A stretch of 64,000 nt of DNA, from positions 62,001 to 126,000 of the forward strand of contig NZ_MCUN01000010.1 of the NCBI RefSeq assembly GCF_002873455.1. Direction: 5' to 3'. The position numbers and the translations under genes are program-made. Source of the stretch: Vibrio splendidus (GTDB lineage: Bacteria > Pseudomonadota > Gammaproteobacteria > Enterobacterales > Vibrionaceae). Under the pieces are notes generated by a model, which saw only the letters and a program-made list of their open reading frames with translations, was not told the origin of the DNA and ran no database searches. Of the stretch, positions 27,581 through 37,285 are shown piece by piece. Every line of letters starts with the position of its first letter. The stretch's first letter is position 1.

Positions 27581-29695
27581 ATGTTTAACAGTATACGTAC
27601 GCGAATTGCGGTGAGTGCAGGTGGAGCAATGGCTTTCACTCTGTTGATCGCAATGGGCATGACCACCAGCGCATTTACCGATGTGAACAAACAAGTCACT
27701 GAAAAAGTAAAGACACAGCTGACAGATGCCACAACGACAGATTTGCAAAACACAGCCATTCAACAAGGTTTGAACATTGCCAACCAACTTGACCCTGTAC
27801 TAGCAAACCTCAAGCAAGCACGCTCCATCATAGAGTTAAGTTCAGAAACCAACGCAAGCGCAGACCTTATCGTTAAACAGTTTACTGCTGCCTTGGAAGC
27901 TCAAAACAAAGCTGTATTTGCGGGCTACATGGTTTGGGAGAACAAGACTTGGCCACAACAAACCGATCTAAATGGCGAGCTCGGCTTGGACACCAAATTA
28001 GGTTTTAACAGTCAGGGCTATCTTGCGCCTTTCTTCTCTCCAAATGATCAGAACAGCTTTGACGCCGTCGCAATGGAGAGCTTCAGCAATACCGAACTCA
28101 ACAGCAACGGTGAGCGCAAAGACGACTGGCACTTAATGCCATATCAAACCGGTAAGACATTTGTGATGGAACCCTATTTTTATCCAGTTCGCGGTAAGCA
28201 AGAGCTCATCACCACCATCAGCCAACCCATCAAACAAGACGGAAAAATCATTGGCTCAATTGGCTTTGATTTGTCTTTGTTCGAGCTTCAAAGCCAAAGT
28301 GAATTGCTTGCACGTAACTTGTTTGATGGCGAAGGAAAAATCCTTATCACATCATGGAAAGGCATCACTCTCGCCAACAGCCGAGCTGGAAACATGGTGG
28401 GTAAAAGAGTCTCTTCTGAATTGGAATCGGAATGGTCGACAATTCAATCTATCGCTAAGCGAGAAGGGGCTGGTCTTATTAATTTCGGCGGCGATGAGTA
28501 CGCAATAACAGCCATTGATACGAGTGACGCCCCATGGGTAGTCATGGTGTCGGTTCCCAGTAGTCACCTTACAAAAAGCGTCGACGGTTACACGCAATGG
28601 AGTGATGCTCAGAATTCAAAAGCACTTGAAAAAGGTGTGTGGGCGGGGATCATCGCAGCTATTCTAGGTATTGCCTCAATGGCATTCATTGCCAATTCTC
28701 TGGGCAAGGTTCTAAACAACTTAGTGGAGCGCTTTAAAGATGCAGCACAAGGCGAAGGTGACTTAACTTACCGCATTAAAGTGAAAGGAAAAGATGAAAC
28801 CGCTCAGCTTGCACACTGGTTCAATACTTTCCTATCTCGTATGCAAGAGATGCTACTTACCGTGATGGTAACGGCCGATCAAGTCGATAAGAACGCAACA
28901 GAAGGCCAAGCTCGTGCCGAAGTTTCACGTGACCAGTTGAATTCTCAGGTTAACGAGGTGAACTCACTTGCCACCGCGATCAATGAAATGAGTGCAACTG
29001 CTCAAGAAGTAGCAAGTTCAGCCGTTCAAGCAGCCGCGGCAGCAAGCCAAGTACAAAGCAACAGCCTTAATGGCATGACTCGTATGGACAATGCCGCAAG
29101 CGCAGTAGATAGCTTGGCTGTTCAGGTCAATGACGCACAGCAACAAACGCAAAACTTGGTGGATTCAAGTACCGCTATTCAGGGTATCTTGAGCGAGATT
29201 GGTGGCATTGCAGAACAAACCAACCTACTTGCGCTTAACGCGGCGATTGAGGCCGCACGTGCGGGTGAAGCCGGACGAGGTTTTGCAGTGGTTGCTGATG
29301 AAGTACGTAACCTCGCAAATCGCACTCAAGGTTCGACAGAAGAGATTCGCTCGATGTTAGCTCGCCTAGAGCAAGAAACTCAATCTATCGTGATATTGAT
29401 GGAGCAAAGCCAGAAGCAAGCGAATGACACCAAAGGGGAAACCCAAGCAGCACATCTGGCCTTGTCGGAAATCAACCAAGCGATTGAAGTGATTAACGAC
29501 ATGAACAATCAGATTGCTTCCGCTGCTGAAGAGCAAAGCTCAGTATCAGAAGAGATTAACCGTAATGTAGTGACCATCAATGACACCGCAATGGAAGTGA
29601 TGGACACCATGACATCATCAGTAGCAATCAGTAATGAACTGACCGTAAAAGCTGGAGATTTACACGGAGAATTGAGTAAGTTTAAGCTCTCTTAA
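27581..29695 (+). CDS. methyl-accepting chemotaxis protein
   Basis: This 704-residue chemoreceptor has a first membrane helix (residues 8-30), a long periplasmic dCACHE-type sensing domain (to about 350, with [23 protein letters not shown] and [22 protein letters not shown]-type segments typical of amino-acid or amine sensors), a second membrane helix near 355-375, a HAMP domain and a C-terminal signalling domain with the hairpin-tip core [19 protein letters not shown]. It signals to CheA/CheW at the pole. The ligand is unknown. The ATG at 27581 has AGGGA upstream; an upstream TTG frame (27533) is not favoured. It is a single-gene unit ending in a terminator. Confidence 0.93.
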   Translation: MFNSIRTRIAVSAGGAMAFTLLIAMGMTTSAFTDVNKQVTEKVKTQLTDATTTDLQNTAIQQGLNIANQLDPVLANLKQARSIIELSSETNASADLIVKQFTAALEAQNKAVFAGYMVWENKTWPQQTDLNGELGLDTKLGFNSQGYLAPFFSPNDQNSFDAVAMESFSNTELNSNGERKDDWHLMPYQTGKTFVMEPYFYPVRGKQELITTISQPIKQDGKIIGSIGFDLSLFELQSQSELLARNLFDGEGKILITSWKGITLANSRAGNMVGKRVSSELESEWSTIQSIAKREGAGLINFGGDEYAITAIDTSDAPWVVMVSVPSSHLTKSVDGYTQWSDAQNSKALEKGVWAGIIAAILGIASMAFIANSLGKVLNNLVERFKDAAQGEGDLTYRIKVKGKDETAQLAHWFNTFLSRMQEMLLTVMVTADQVDKNATEGQARAEVSRDQLNSQVNEVNSLATAINEMSATAQEVASSAVQAAAAASQVQSNSLNGMTRMDNAASAVDSLAVQVNDAQQQTQNLVDSSTAIQGILSEIGGIAEQTNLLALNAAIEAARAGEAGRGFAVVADEVRNLANRTQGSTEEIRSMLARLEQETQSIVILMEQSQKQANDTKGETQAAHLALSEINQAIEVINDMNNQIASAAEEQSSVSEEINRNVVTINDTAMEVMDTMTSSVAISNELTVKAGDLHGELSKFKLS

Positions 29696-29721
29696 CTCAC
29701 GTTCAGTCTTCCATAAAAATA

Positions 29722-29749
29722 AGGCCGAGAAACGCAGTGTTTTCGGCCT
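29722..29749 (+). terminator. Rho-independent terminator after the chemoreceptor
   Basis: AGGCCGAGAAA pairs with TTTTCGGCCT around CGCAGTG; an A-rich run before and ATCTATTTTA after suggest it works in both directions between the convergent genes. Confidence 0.82.
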
Positions 29750-29795
29750 ATCTATTTTAGTTCCACACTCAACATTACCCTTTCCGAGCAAAAAT

Positions 29796-30629
29796 CTAAT
29801 TGGAATCCAACTCGACAAGTTGATTGAGCACTTCTTTGTCTAACACCGGGTGATGTTTGCTCGCTAAGATCAATACAATATCTACCGAAGGCAGTGGTGG
29901 CATATCATCAAGTATTTTCAAATCCGGAGTCACGCTGAGTTTACCCATCGCACCAATAGCTAAACCTGCTTTGACGATGGCGCGCTGCGCTGACGCCGTA
30001 TTGCTGCATGCCAACAACTGATAAGGCGTACCCTGCTTAGTTAAACCATTCACTGCTGCAGCGTGATATTTACAGTCCGTTTGAAACAAGGCTAATGGAA
30101 TAGGTTTAGAATCATCAAACACATAATCAGGGCTGCTTATCCAAACTCCAACATCATGAGTTAGCCAATATCCCTCTTCACTGTCGGGCGCTCGGGTGAC
30201 AATCGCCGCATCGAGTCTGCCATCATCCAACCACTCTCTCAGCGTAACGCTGGGCAGGCTGAATATTTGGATTGAGCACGTTGGTTCCGCTTGTTGTAAC
30301 AGACCAATGACTTTCGGCAGAATAGTATCGTTATAATCTTCTGGGCAACCAAGTCGCAAAGGTTGTTTATCCCCATATCGCTTTACCTGCTTCAGGGCCG
30401 AATTGTGAAGGGCGACCAACTGTTCTGCATGAGAGCGTAGCGCTAAGCCTGCTTCAGTGAGTATTAAGTTGCGTCCTTCTTTTTGGAAAAGAGTCACGTT
30501 GAGTTCTTCTTCCAACTTACGCATCTGAGCACTGAATGCCGATTGGGTGCGATTTATCTGCTTCGCCGCACGCGTGAAGCTACTGGTTTCTACGAACGCG
30601 AGAAAGCCTCGCAAAGCATCAATGTCCAT
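29796..30629 (-). CDS. LysR-family transcriptional regulator
   Basis: This 277-residue protein has the N-terminal LysR winged helix (LRGFLAFVETSSFTRAAKQI ... LEEELNVTLFQKEGR) and a C-terminal periplasmic-binding-like effector domain. Such proteins bind DNA as tetramers and respond to a small ligand. It is divergent from a glutathione transferase gene at 30766, the likely target; the ligand is unknown. The frame opens at 30647, but the ATG at 30629 (MDIDALRGF) is the usual LysR start and has GGTGGTGA upstream. It is convergent with the chemoreceptor. Confidence 0.9.
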   Translation of the reverse strand: MDIDALRGFLAFVETSSFTRAAKQINRTQSAFSAQMRKLEEELNVTLFQKEGRNLILTEAGLALRSHAEQLVALHNSALKQVKRYGDKQPLRLGCPEDYNDTILPKVIGLLQQAEPTCSIQIFSLPSVTLREWLDDGRLDAAIVTRAPDSEEGYWLTHDVGVWISSPDYVFDDSKPIPLALFQTDCKYHAAAVNGLTKQGTPYQLLACSNTASAQRAIVKAGLAIGAMGKLSVTPDLKILDDMPPLPSVDIVLILASKHHPVLDKEVLNQLVELDSN

Positions 30630-30700
30630 ATTGAAATCACCACCCATCGTTTTTATTAATGTATTGCATCAAAATTATCCGTTAGTGCGCCGCAACACAA

Positions 30701-30740
30701 TCCCCTAAGCTCAAATGCATGCCCCTAAGCTCAAAAGCAT
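30701..30740 (+). repeat. 20-bp tandem duplication
   Basis: Two adjacent 20-nt units (TCCCCTAAGCTCAAATGCAT and GCCCCTAAGCTCAAAAGCAT) differ at two positions. They lie in the LysR/GST divergent promoter and could duplicate an operator. Confidence 0.85.
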
Positions 30741-30765
30741 ACTCACTAAACGCAAGGAAGCCCCT

Positions 30766-31413
30766 ATGCAGCTTTATATTGGAAACCAGAACTACTCAAC
30801 TTGGTCACTGCGCGCATGGCTGATATTCGACAACTACAACCTAAATGCAGAAGTCATCAAGCTCAAGCTTTTCACCTCTGATTTCTATGACACTCTGGCT
30901 AAAGTGACACCAACGGCTAAGGTTCCAACCCTAGTTGATGGTGACGTCGCGGTATGGGATTCCTTGGCCATTCTCGAATACGTTAACGACGCTCACTTGA
31001 ACGGCGCAGCATGGCCCAGTTCAGTGAAAGAACGCGCCCATGCCCGAGCAATTTCCGCAGAAATGCACTCTGGATTTTTTGCCGTCAGAAATGAAATGCC
31101 GATGAACTGCCGCGCACAACGAAAGCTCACACTCAGTGAAGACGCCTTGAAAGACATCGCTCGTATCGATGCCATTTGGTCGACGCAGATGGAACAATAC
31201 CCTGAAGGGTGGTTATTTGGTGAATGGTCGATTGCCGACGCGATGTTTGCACCTGTGGCTTTACGTGTAGAAACCTATGGAATACAACTTTCCGAAAAGG
31301 CATCACAGTATCAACAACGCGTGCTCAACAGCCCATCAATACAAAAATGGTTGGCAGAGGCAAGCTTAGAAACCGATGTGGTTGAAGAGGACGAGGCAGG
31401 CGAGACTGTATAA
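30766..31413 (+). CDS. glutathione S-transferase family protein
   Basis: This 215-residue protein has an N-terminal thioredoxin-like GST domain (QLYIGNQNYSTWSLRAWL, with Ser in the expected catalytic helix region, KVPTLVDGDVAVWDSLAILEYV carrying the cis-Pro and Glu-Ser glutathione contacts) and an all-helical C-terminal domain (SIADAMFAPVALRVETYGI). It probably conjugates or reduces electrophiles with glutathione; substrate unknown. The C-terminal 15 residues are very acidic. The ATG at 30766 has AAGGAAG upstream; an upstream ATG at 30715 lies in the tandem repeat and would add residues not seen in the fold. It is divergent from a LysR regulator. Confidence 0.9.
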   Translation: MQLYIGNQNYSTWSLRAWLIFDNYNLNAEVIKLKLFTSDFYDTLAKVTPTAKVPTLVDGDVAVWDSLAILEYVNDAHLNGAAWPSSVKERAHARAISAEMHSGFFAVRNEMPMNCRAQRKLTLSEDALKDIARIDAIWSTQMEQYPEGWLFGEWSIADAMFAPVALRVETYGIQLSEKASQYQQRVLNSPSIQKWLAEASLETDVVEEDEAGETV

Positions 31414-31422
31414 ATAGTTAGC

Positions 31423-31454
31423 AATGAGTCTCGATAAGGGCATCGAGACTCATT
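31423..31454. terminator. perfect hairpin after GST gene
   Basis: AATGAGTCTCGA and TCGAGACTCATT form a perfect 12-bp stem 10 nt past the GST stop, between convergent genes. There is no long T-run, but position and strength favour termination. Confidence 0.7.
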
Positions 31455-31490
31455 CATTATTAGATGATTAGAAAGCGATTTCCTTACCGG

Positions 31491-31724
31491 CTATTCTTCA
31501 GCAACGCTGTCTTGATGATCATTCGGCTCAAACTCCAAAATATCACCAGGTTGGCACTCTAAAACTTCACACAGCTTATCGAGTGTCGATAGCCTTACCG
31601 CTTTGGCTTTACCATTTTTTAAGATGGATAAGTTGGCTTCTGTAATCCCAACCTCTTTTGCCAATGTCTTTAGTCGCATTTTTCGTTTGGCCATCACAAT
31701 GTCTAAATTAATGCGGATAGTCAT
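31491..31724 (-). CDS. XRE-type helix-turn-helix regulator
   Basis: This 77-residue protein is almost entirely a Cro/C1-type helix-turn-helix (LKTLAKEVGITEANLSILKNGKAKAVRLSTLDKLCEVLECQPGDILEF), of the YozG-like kind, with a short acidic tail. It lies 10 nt downstream of the DUF2975 membrane protein gene in the same direction; DUF2975-HTH pairs are common, and the regulator probably controls this two-gene unit, perhaps with the membrane protein sensing an envelope signal. No catalytic function is expected. Confidence 0.88.
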   Translation of the reverse strand: MTIRINLDIVMAKRKMRLKTLAKEVGITEANLSILKNGKAKAVRLSTLDKLCEVLECQPGDILEFEPNDHQDSVAEE

Positions 31725-31734
31725 GACAAGTCCT

Positions 31735-32283
31735 TCAAATCGTTTGGCTGTGTTCGTCAGCCAGAATATAACCTTCTTTCATCACCCATGAGATGATCAA
31801 AATAATTATACCCAATATCAGTGTCAAAAAGTCCATACCGACAAAACTAATTGCAAATACGCGTTCACCTGGCGGGTTATTAAACGACAAGACGACAGAC
31901 ATAAGTGCGCCATAGATAACAGACCCCAATACCCAATAAAACAGGCTATATCCGAGCTTCTGGTAGGACATTGCGTTTTCTAAAGAGAATATTTCGCCTC
32001 GTTCATAGTTGCGGAATAAACGAATCAGAACCGTTAGTGCATACATAAGGATGCTAAACATCACCAAGCTTGTGAACATTGCGATGATTCTTGTTGTCAT
32101 AGTGAGTGATGAGGTTGTGAAGTTTTCCATCTCGAGAGAAAACTGAATAATGCCCATCTCACTAAGAAAGTCATAGGGTGTTTGAACGGTTAGCCAGAAG
32201 TAGCACACCATGATCGGAGTGAGTGCAAGAAAAGACTGCAGTAGCATTCGCACACGGCGGCTTTGTTTTTGAATGTTAGACAT
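31735..32283 (-). CDS. DUF2975 membrane protein
   Basis: This 182-residue protein has four predicted membrane helices (about residues 15-32, 68-90, 110-130 and 145-170) and the DUF2975 layout, including LIRLFRNYERGEIFSLENA between helices 2 and 3. Function of the family is unknown; it is regularly coupled to a small XRE regulator, here at 31491, which suggests a membrane partner in signalling or stress response. The ATG at 32283 follows AGGAATATAAGT; an upstream in-frame ATG at 32325 is less likely. Confidence 0.85.
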   Translation of the reverse strand: MSNIQKQSRRVRMLLQSFLALTPIMVCYFWLTVQTPYDFLSEMGIIQFSLEMENFTTSSLTMTTRIIAMFTSLVMFSILMYALTVLIRLFRNYERGEIFSLENAMSYQKLGYSLFYWVLGSVIYGALMSVVLSFNNPPGERVFAISFVGMDFLTLILGIIILIISWVMKEGYILADEHSQTI

Positions 32284-32512
32284 ACTTATATTCCTGTTAA
32301 GTTGACGGAGAGATACTAAGATCAAAACAAATGATGATCAACAAAAAATTATCGATAAACGATAATTAAATATCAATTTTAGATTCAACTGACTAAGCCA
32401 ATCGAGCCTGAGTACTGCCAAAAAAATAAGATAGACAACCTCTGGATTCTAAAACTTCAACCTAAAAGTCCATTTTCATAAGACTTCCATTTACTTCCTA
32501 ATAATTTGATCG

Positions 32513-32534
32513 ATTGTGATCGCCTAATCACAAT
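32513..32534 (+). promoter_or_regulatory. 22-bp perfect palindromic operator, CRP-like
   Basis: ATTGTGAT and ATCACAAT are exact inverted copies separated by six bases (CGCCTA), 55 nt before the AGE-fold gene. The halves contain TGTGA/TCACA but with eight rather than six bases between the pentamers, so it is either a wide-spaced CRP-type site or the operator of another regulator. The 305-nt gap 32284-32588 around it holds no gene. Confidence 0.7.
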
Positions 32535-32588
32535 GCGCAGACCTGATTGTTTATATTCAACTAAATTCAAATCATTAAGATAAACATC

Positions 32589-34031
32589 ATGTTACGAGCA
32601 ACGATCGCATTACTCAGCGTGACCAGTTTCGCTGTATCTGCCAATGTCACCCTTCCCTCTGGAGAAGACTGGATCAATCATGCTTCTGAAGGGCTGGCAC
32701 CTTACTGGCTAATGCCTAGTGCTCAGGGAGAACCGATAGGCAACTACCCTACGTTTCGTTGTGATGATGGTACCTTGCTCGATGTTTCTGATGTGTGTCC
32801 TGAATTAGACAGAGGCTGGATCACTCCTCACTTCGGCAAAGAGTTTACGCGCATGAAATCACGTCAAACTTATGCCTATGGCGTGCTCTACCATCTTACC
32901 GGCGACAAACAGGCTTTAGCGCTTGCCAAACAAGGCGCCTACTACCTCATTGATCAGCTAGAAGATAAGCAAAATGGTGGCTTTATTGGCTACACAAAAG
33001 AGGGGAAAGCAGGTCAGAATTGGCAGCAACGTACCTCTCAAGATCAAGCGTATGCGCTGGTTGGACTCGCGATGTATTACTACCTGACGCAAGACAAAAA
33101 GGTAGAAGAAGCACTCATCGCCCAACAAGCTTTTATCTTTGATAAATATCGACTTAGCGACAACAGTGGTCTTGCTTGGGTACTTGCTGACGGTGAAGAT
33201 GGCAGTGCAAAACGACGTGAATTGGTCGCGCAACTTGATCAAATTAACGGTTACATACTGTTAGTCGCCCCTTTGCTGAAAGAGCCCACCAAATCAAAAT
33301 GGCTTGATGACCTGAATTGGCTCACACAAACCATGGTTGATCACTATCATTCTGAAGATGAACAACGCTTCTACGGGGCTATTCACGACAAAGCAGCGAT
33401 GATGCCGAATGCCAATCACAATGATTTTGGGCACACCATCAAAGCGTATTGGATGACCTATCTAACAGGCCATGCATTAGAAAATTCCGATTGGTCGGAA
33501 TTTGGTTTAGATGGTATGAAACACACTCTGGGTCAGGCGCAATACCAGAAAGATTTCGTCAGCGTATCTCAATATTTTGGCGAGGAACTTCAGAATGCGT
33601 GGAAAGGACAAGAGATTACTGGCTGGCAAAGTAGGCCAAATACTAATTGGGCGTCATCATGGGAATGGGCAGAGCTCGATCAAGCAGCCATGACGGTATC
33701 GCTTGTTGATGGCTCGATGAAAGAAGTACTGCAATACACCCTACCGACCTTTCATGATGTGTGGGTTGACCATAAGTATGGCGGCGTAGGGCTTGAACCT
33801 AAACGTACCAAGGCTTTCCATTGGGGCAATGGCTATCACCAATTTGAACATGCACTGATTGGCTATTTATACGCTCAGCAAGTTGACGCTAAACCGGCCG
33901 TATTGCATTACGCAAGGCCAACCAACAGCAAGATGCCAATGGAACCTTACTACTATCAAGGGGACGTGGTTAAGTTAGAAAATCAGAGCGATGGAACGCA
34001 GAAAGTCAGTTTCAATAACATTCGACCTTAG
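32589..34031 (+). CDS. exported AGE-fold (N-acylglucosamine 2-epimerase-like) protein
   Basis: This 480-residue protein has a signal peptide (MLRATIALLSVTSFAVSA) and an alpha/alpha-barrel of the N-acylglucosamine 2-epimerase family: WITPHFGKEFTRMKSRQTYA, HTIKAYWMTYLTGHAL and GNGYHQFEHALIGYLYAQQ are family hallmarks, the histidines being likely acid/base residues. It would act on a sugar or sugar polymer end in the periplasm, which is unusual because characterised epimerases of this fold are cytoplasmic. The substrate is unknown; no transporter or polysaccharide lyase sits beside it. It is a single gene under a CRP-like palindrome and ends in a terminator. Confidence 0.8.
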   Translation: MLRATIALLSVTSFAVSANVTLPSGEDWINHASEGLAPYWLMPSAQGEPIGNYPTFRCDDGTLLDVSDVCPELDRGWITPHFGKEFTRMKSRQTYAYGVLYHLTGDKQALALAKQGAYYLIDQLEDKQNGGFIGYTKEGKAGQNWQQRTSQDQAYALVGLAMYYYLTQDKKVEEALIAQQAFIFDKYRLSDNSGLAWVLADGEDGSAKRRELVAQLDQINGYILLVAPLLKEPTKSKWLDDLNWLTQTMVDHYHSEDEQRFYGAIHDKAAMMPNANHNDFGHTIKAYWMTYLTGHALENSDWSEFGLDGMKHTLGQAQYQKDFVSVSQYFGEELQNAWKGQEITGWQSRPNTNWASSWEWAELDQAAMTVSLVDGSMKEVLQYTLPTFHDVWVDHKYGGVGLEPKRTKAFHWGNGYHQFEHALIGYLYAQQVDAKPAVLHYARPTNSKMPMEPYYYQGDVVKLENQSDGTQKVSFNNIRP

Positions 34032-34110
34032 CGTCTGATATTCACTCGTCGATACTTTTAGCAAAGGTTTCCCGTTAAGACGGAAGAGAGAAGTCACTAG
34101 TCGTTAGTAA

Positions 34111-34143
34111 AGCCTGAGAAGAAAAGATGCTTTTCAGGCTTTT
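34111..34143 (+). terminator. Rho-independent terminator
   Basis: AGCCTGA and TCAGGCT (extended by A/T pairs) form a stem followed by TTTTGAAAC, about 80 nt past the AGE-fold gene stop. Confidence 0.8.
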
Positions 34144-34258
34144 GAAACAAAGTTAAACAACATTTATTGGTAAGGTTTGAAATGACTTTATGAATTAAAT
34201 CTCACGAGCAAGCAAACCTTAAGCGCTCTCAAATGAGAAAGCATAAGACATCACGAAA

Positions 34259-34666
34259 TTACTTCTTACTATTCTGCTCAACCAGCTTTTCATTCCACGC
34301 TTCGTTGCCGTCTCGCTTACTGACATCATACTCAGAGCAGAACTGCGATATGGTCATGTTGTTATCGCCAGTTGCGAGCTTTAACGCCAACTGAACTTGT
34401 TGAAGTTTGCTTTGCAGACGAAGGTTTTGACCTGCCTTTGGGCTTTTTTCTTTGGCGAACTTTAAAGCAGCATGTTTACGCTCAGCAGCCCCCGCTCGGC
34501 GATCCGCTTCTGATAATAGATATTTTAGCTGCGCGACACTTTTCCCTTTTTTGAAAGCAGGTTCAAGCAGTTCAACACACTCATCAAATGATGGATTTAT
34601 AACATACGGATCAATTTTGTGCGCTTGTTGGCGCATCCACTCTAGCGCGAGCTTTTCATCTGACAT
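34259..34666 (-). CDS. uncharacterised helical protein
   Basis: I do not recognise a family for this 135-residue protein. It is highly charged, lacks cysteines apart from two, and looks mostly helical with a likely coiled-coil around residues 50-95 (DRRAGAAERKHAALKFAKEK then QSKLQQVQLALKLATG). The C-terminal ISQFCSEYDVSKRDGNEAWNE resembles a small helix-turn-helix segment. The ATG at 34666 (MSDEKLALEW) is preferred over the frame opening at 34717. It is monocistronic. A DNA-associated role is only a guess. Confidence 0.65.
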   Translation of the reverse strand: MSDEKLALEWMRQQAHKIDPYVINPSFDECVELLEPAFKKGKSVAQLKYLLSEADRRAGAAERKHAALKFAKEKSPKAGQNLRLQSKLQQVQLALKLATGDNNMTISQFCSEYDVSKRDGNEAWNEKLVEQNSKK

Positions 34667-34859
34667 TTTGCGATCTTTACCAATAAAACAGCCGTACATG
34701 GTATCGCTCAATAGCAAACCGCTGCAATAAAAAATTGAGCAAGTTTTGCCTTTTTAACGAGTACTTGTCGTCAGGTATCAATAACGACAAATCAGACAGC
34801 TTCCCCAACCCCGCGACAAATAGCCAAACTTGACGCTATTGATACCTCTTTCGGACTTT

Positions 34860-36191
34860 TTAACGCATCACAAACAGCTCTTCGTGATAATTCTGATCTA
34901 CATTGAACTTGCACGCATCGAGTTCTTTTTTAAGCGATGTTGAGAACCGCTCTGGCCCGCAGAAATACAGCTCATAATCGTTTAAATCACCACACTGTTG
35001 AGCGATGCGTTCAGCGTTTAATCGCGGTGAGTGCAAGGTATCTATTACGTTCAGCTTCACACCAACTTGATGTGCAAGGTGCCATAATTCATCGACTAAA
35101 TGCTCATCGACACCACGGGTACAATAAAACAACTCAATGCGAGGGTGAGTCTTCTCTGTTTTGAGCGCTTCAAGCGTTGCAAAAAACGACGCTATTCCGA
35201 CACCACCCGCAATCCAAATTTGTGGCTTGTTTAGGTCAAACTCAAGTCGACCATAAGGCCCTTCCACCGTAACCGCATCGCCCGCCTTTACTCGCTCAAC
35301 TAACCCATTAGTAAAGTCACCCAATTCTTTAATCAAGAAGCGCAGTTCTGAGTCTTCGCTACCTGACACAATGGTAAACGGGTGCGGGTCTTCATTGCCG
35401 AAGCGCAAGTACGCAAACTGCCCTGCTTTATGGCCTCGCCAAGATGTATCGGGCTTTAACACTAACTCCATCACTTCTGCTTTTGGAAAGTAGCGAGTGG
35501 ACACAACAGAAGTAGAATGCCGATTACGACGCCCGACAAAACCCAACAAACTGTAAATCGCTGCGATAGATCCAACCAAAGCGAAGGCCACCGTTAGGTA
35601 ATAAATAGGCTGGCCCCAATAAGCATGTTTGAGCAGTAATACCGAGTGAAACGCGATCAACAGATACGCGACAGACATCAGGCGATGCGACAATTTAAAC
35701 GGTTTGTATTTCACTGCCGCCCACAACGACGCCACCAGTAAAACGAGTAATAAGTAAAAACCCCATTCTCCAATGTTTTCAGCAAAACCGTGTAGTCCAT
35801 TGACCCACGCTTCCCAACCAGACAAAGTTCTTGCCGGGCCTGAACCATCATGACGAACAGGTTTAGCCAACACTCCAGACGTCACTAGCCACTTAGGGAT
35901 CTGGTACCACAACCAATGTGTTACACCCAATGCGACACCACCGATGCCCAACCATTTGTGGACGCGATACGCCTTATCCATACCATTGAGCCAATTCTCA
36001 ACTATAGGTAAACGCATCGCCAAGATCATGGTAATGGACATTAACATCAGAGACAAAATACCCGAATACTGAATCATAGCGGATCGCCATTCAAATACGT
36101 TGTGCGAAGCGAAGAGCTGCGGTTCCATCGCAAACCAAAAGGCTGACATTATGGCAATCATTGCCCAGATGATATTGCGGGCTGTTTTCAT
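34860..36191 (-). CDS. ferric-reductase-like transmembrane flavohaem oxidoreductase
   Basis: This 443-residue protein joins a six-helix ferric-reductase/NADPH-oxidase-like membrane domain (residues 1-215, with haem-ligand histidines in AYRVHKWLGIGG and THWLWYQ, and AFHSVLLLKHAYWG) to a cytoplasmic FAD/NAD(P) reductase domain (HPFTIVSGSED for FAD, GGVGIASFFATLEAL for the nucleotide, YFCGPERF near the end). It would transfer electrons from NAD(P)H across the membrane to iron, oxygen or a quinone; the acceptor is not determined. A flavin-reductase-family gene is transcribed divergently at 36425, which suggests a shared redox context. Confidence 0.87.
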   Translation of the reverse strand: MKTARNIIWAMIAIMSAFWFAMEPQLFASHNVFEWRSAMIQYSGILSLMLMSITMILAMRLPIVENWLNGMDKAYRVHKWLGIGGVALGVTHWLWYQIPKWLVTSGVLAKPVRHDGSGPARTLSGWEAWVNGLHGFAENIGEWGFYLLLVLLVASLWAAVKYKPFKLSHRLMSVAYLLIAFHSVLLLKHAYWGQPIYYLTVAFALVGSIAAIYSLLGFVGRRNRHSTSVVSTRYFPKAEVMELVLKPDTSWRGHKAGQFAYLRFGNEDPHPFTIVSGSEDSELRFLIKELGDFTNGLVERVKAGDAVTVEGPYGRLEFDLNKPQIWIAGGVGIASFFATLEALKTEKTHPRIELFYCTRGVDEHLVDELWHLAHQVGVKLNVIDTLHSPRLNAERIAQQCGDLNDYELYFCGPERFSTSLKKELDACKFNVDQNYHEELFVMR

Positions 36192-36424
36192 TTTTTAACA
36201 CTCATAAAGACGACATCATTACTTTAGCTTGCGTGATGTAAAGGGACGTCAACATGCGTAAATCTATGCAAAGGCTCGCGTCCGTTGGCTGTAGCAGAGA
36301 TAAAAGAGACGGGCAGCCCACGACCAAACTAAGCACTTTGCTGATCGATAGAGGATGCTTCTGCGTAAATATAGTTTGGTTAGTGAACAAGTCGTCGAAA
36401 ACAAAAATGAGAAGAAGAGAAGAT

Positions 36425-37114
36425 ATGAAGGAAATGACCCTTTCAAAGCAAGATATCCAAACAATGGAGCAGCGTGAGCGCGCTCGTTTAATTAATTCTT
36501 TGTCGGGATTTAAAAGCGCAAATCTTATTGGCACCTGCGATAAACAAGGGCTAGAAAATCTTGCTGTGGTGAGTTCTGTGGTTCACCTAGGATCAAATCC
36601 ACCTTTGTTTGGCTTCATTGTTCGGCCAACCGAAAGTCGTCGAGATACTTTGGACAATATTCTCGAAACCAAGCATTTCACGATCAACAGTGTTGGAGCC
36701 GACTTCGTACAAAAAGCACATCAAACGTCAGCACGTTATCCAAAATCGGTATCCGAATTCGATGCAGTCGAACTCACACCCTATTATAAAGATGATTTTC
36801 CCGCACCTTTTGTGTTAGAAAGCACTCTAAAAATAGGCTTAGCCTTTAAAGAAAAAATCACAATAGAAAGCAATCAAACGCAAATGTTGATTGGCGAAGT
36901 CATGACGATTCAAGCACCCAAACGAGCCGTGATGCCGGATGGCTATCTCGATTTAGAAGCGTTAGATTTAGTCACGATTTCAGGACTAGACAGCTACCAC
37001 GTGACTCAAAGGCTTCATCGATTAAGCTATGCCAAGCCAAACAAGTCTCTGTTCCCACTGACTCGTGAAGGAAGCCCAACGTCATGGGAAGCTCGTGAGT
37101 TCAATTTCAGTTAA
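36425..37114 (+). CDS. flavin reductase-like FMN-binding protein
   Basis: This 229-residue protein belongs to the flavin reductase-like (DIM6/NTAB) split-barrel family: LINSLSGFKSANLIGTCD, HLGSNPPLFGFIVRPTE and DTLDNILETKHFTIN match the FMN-binding region. It probably binds FMN and may reduce flavin with NAD(P)H. The C-terminal part (GYLDLEALDLVTISGLDSYH) is characteristic of a subfamily in which the substrate is unknown. The frame is open from 36254, but the ATG at 36425 with AGAAGAGAAG upstream gives the family's usual length. It is divergent from the ferric-reductase-like gene. Confidence 0.87.
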   Translation: MKEMTLSKQDIQTMEQRERARLINSLSGFKSANLIGTCDKQGLENLAVVSSVVHLGSNPPLFGFIVRPTESRRDTLDNILETKHFTINSVGADFVQKAHQTSARYPKSVSEFDAVELTPYYKDDFPAPFVLESTLKIGLAFKEKITIESNQTQMLIGEVMTIQAPKRAVMPDGYLDLEALDLVTISGLDSYHVTQRLHRLSYAKPNKSLFPLTREGSPTSWEAREFNFS

Positions 37115-37285
37115 TTTTATTCGGCAATTCGCGGTCAAAAATGCTAACTTTTGTTCGTTCGTAAAAATACGGTTTTTAAAAATATCGACCATAAAAATAC
37201 GGCTAATAACAATGTGCTTTAAAGGAATCCCTCCCTTTAAAGGCATAATCCCACCTCCACTTTATGTCTTTCTCTAAGGATCCCT

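Noticed and set aside
36202-36534. Minus-strand 110-codon frame next to the flavin reductase gene
   Set aside because: It overlaps the start of the better supported plus-strand gene and has no ribosome binding site.
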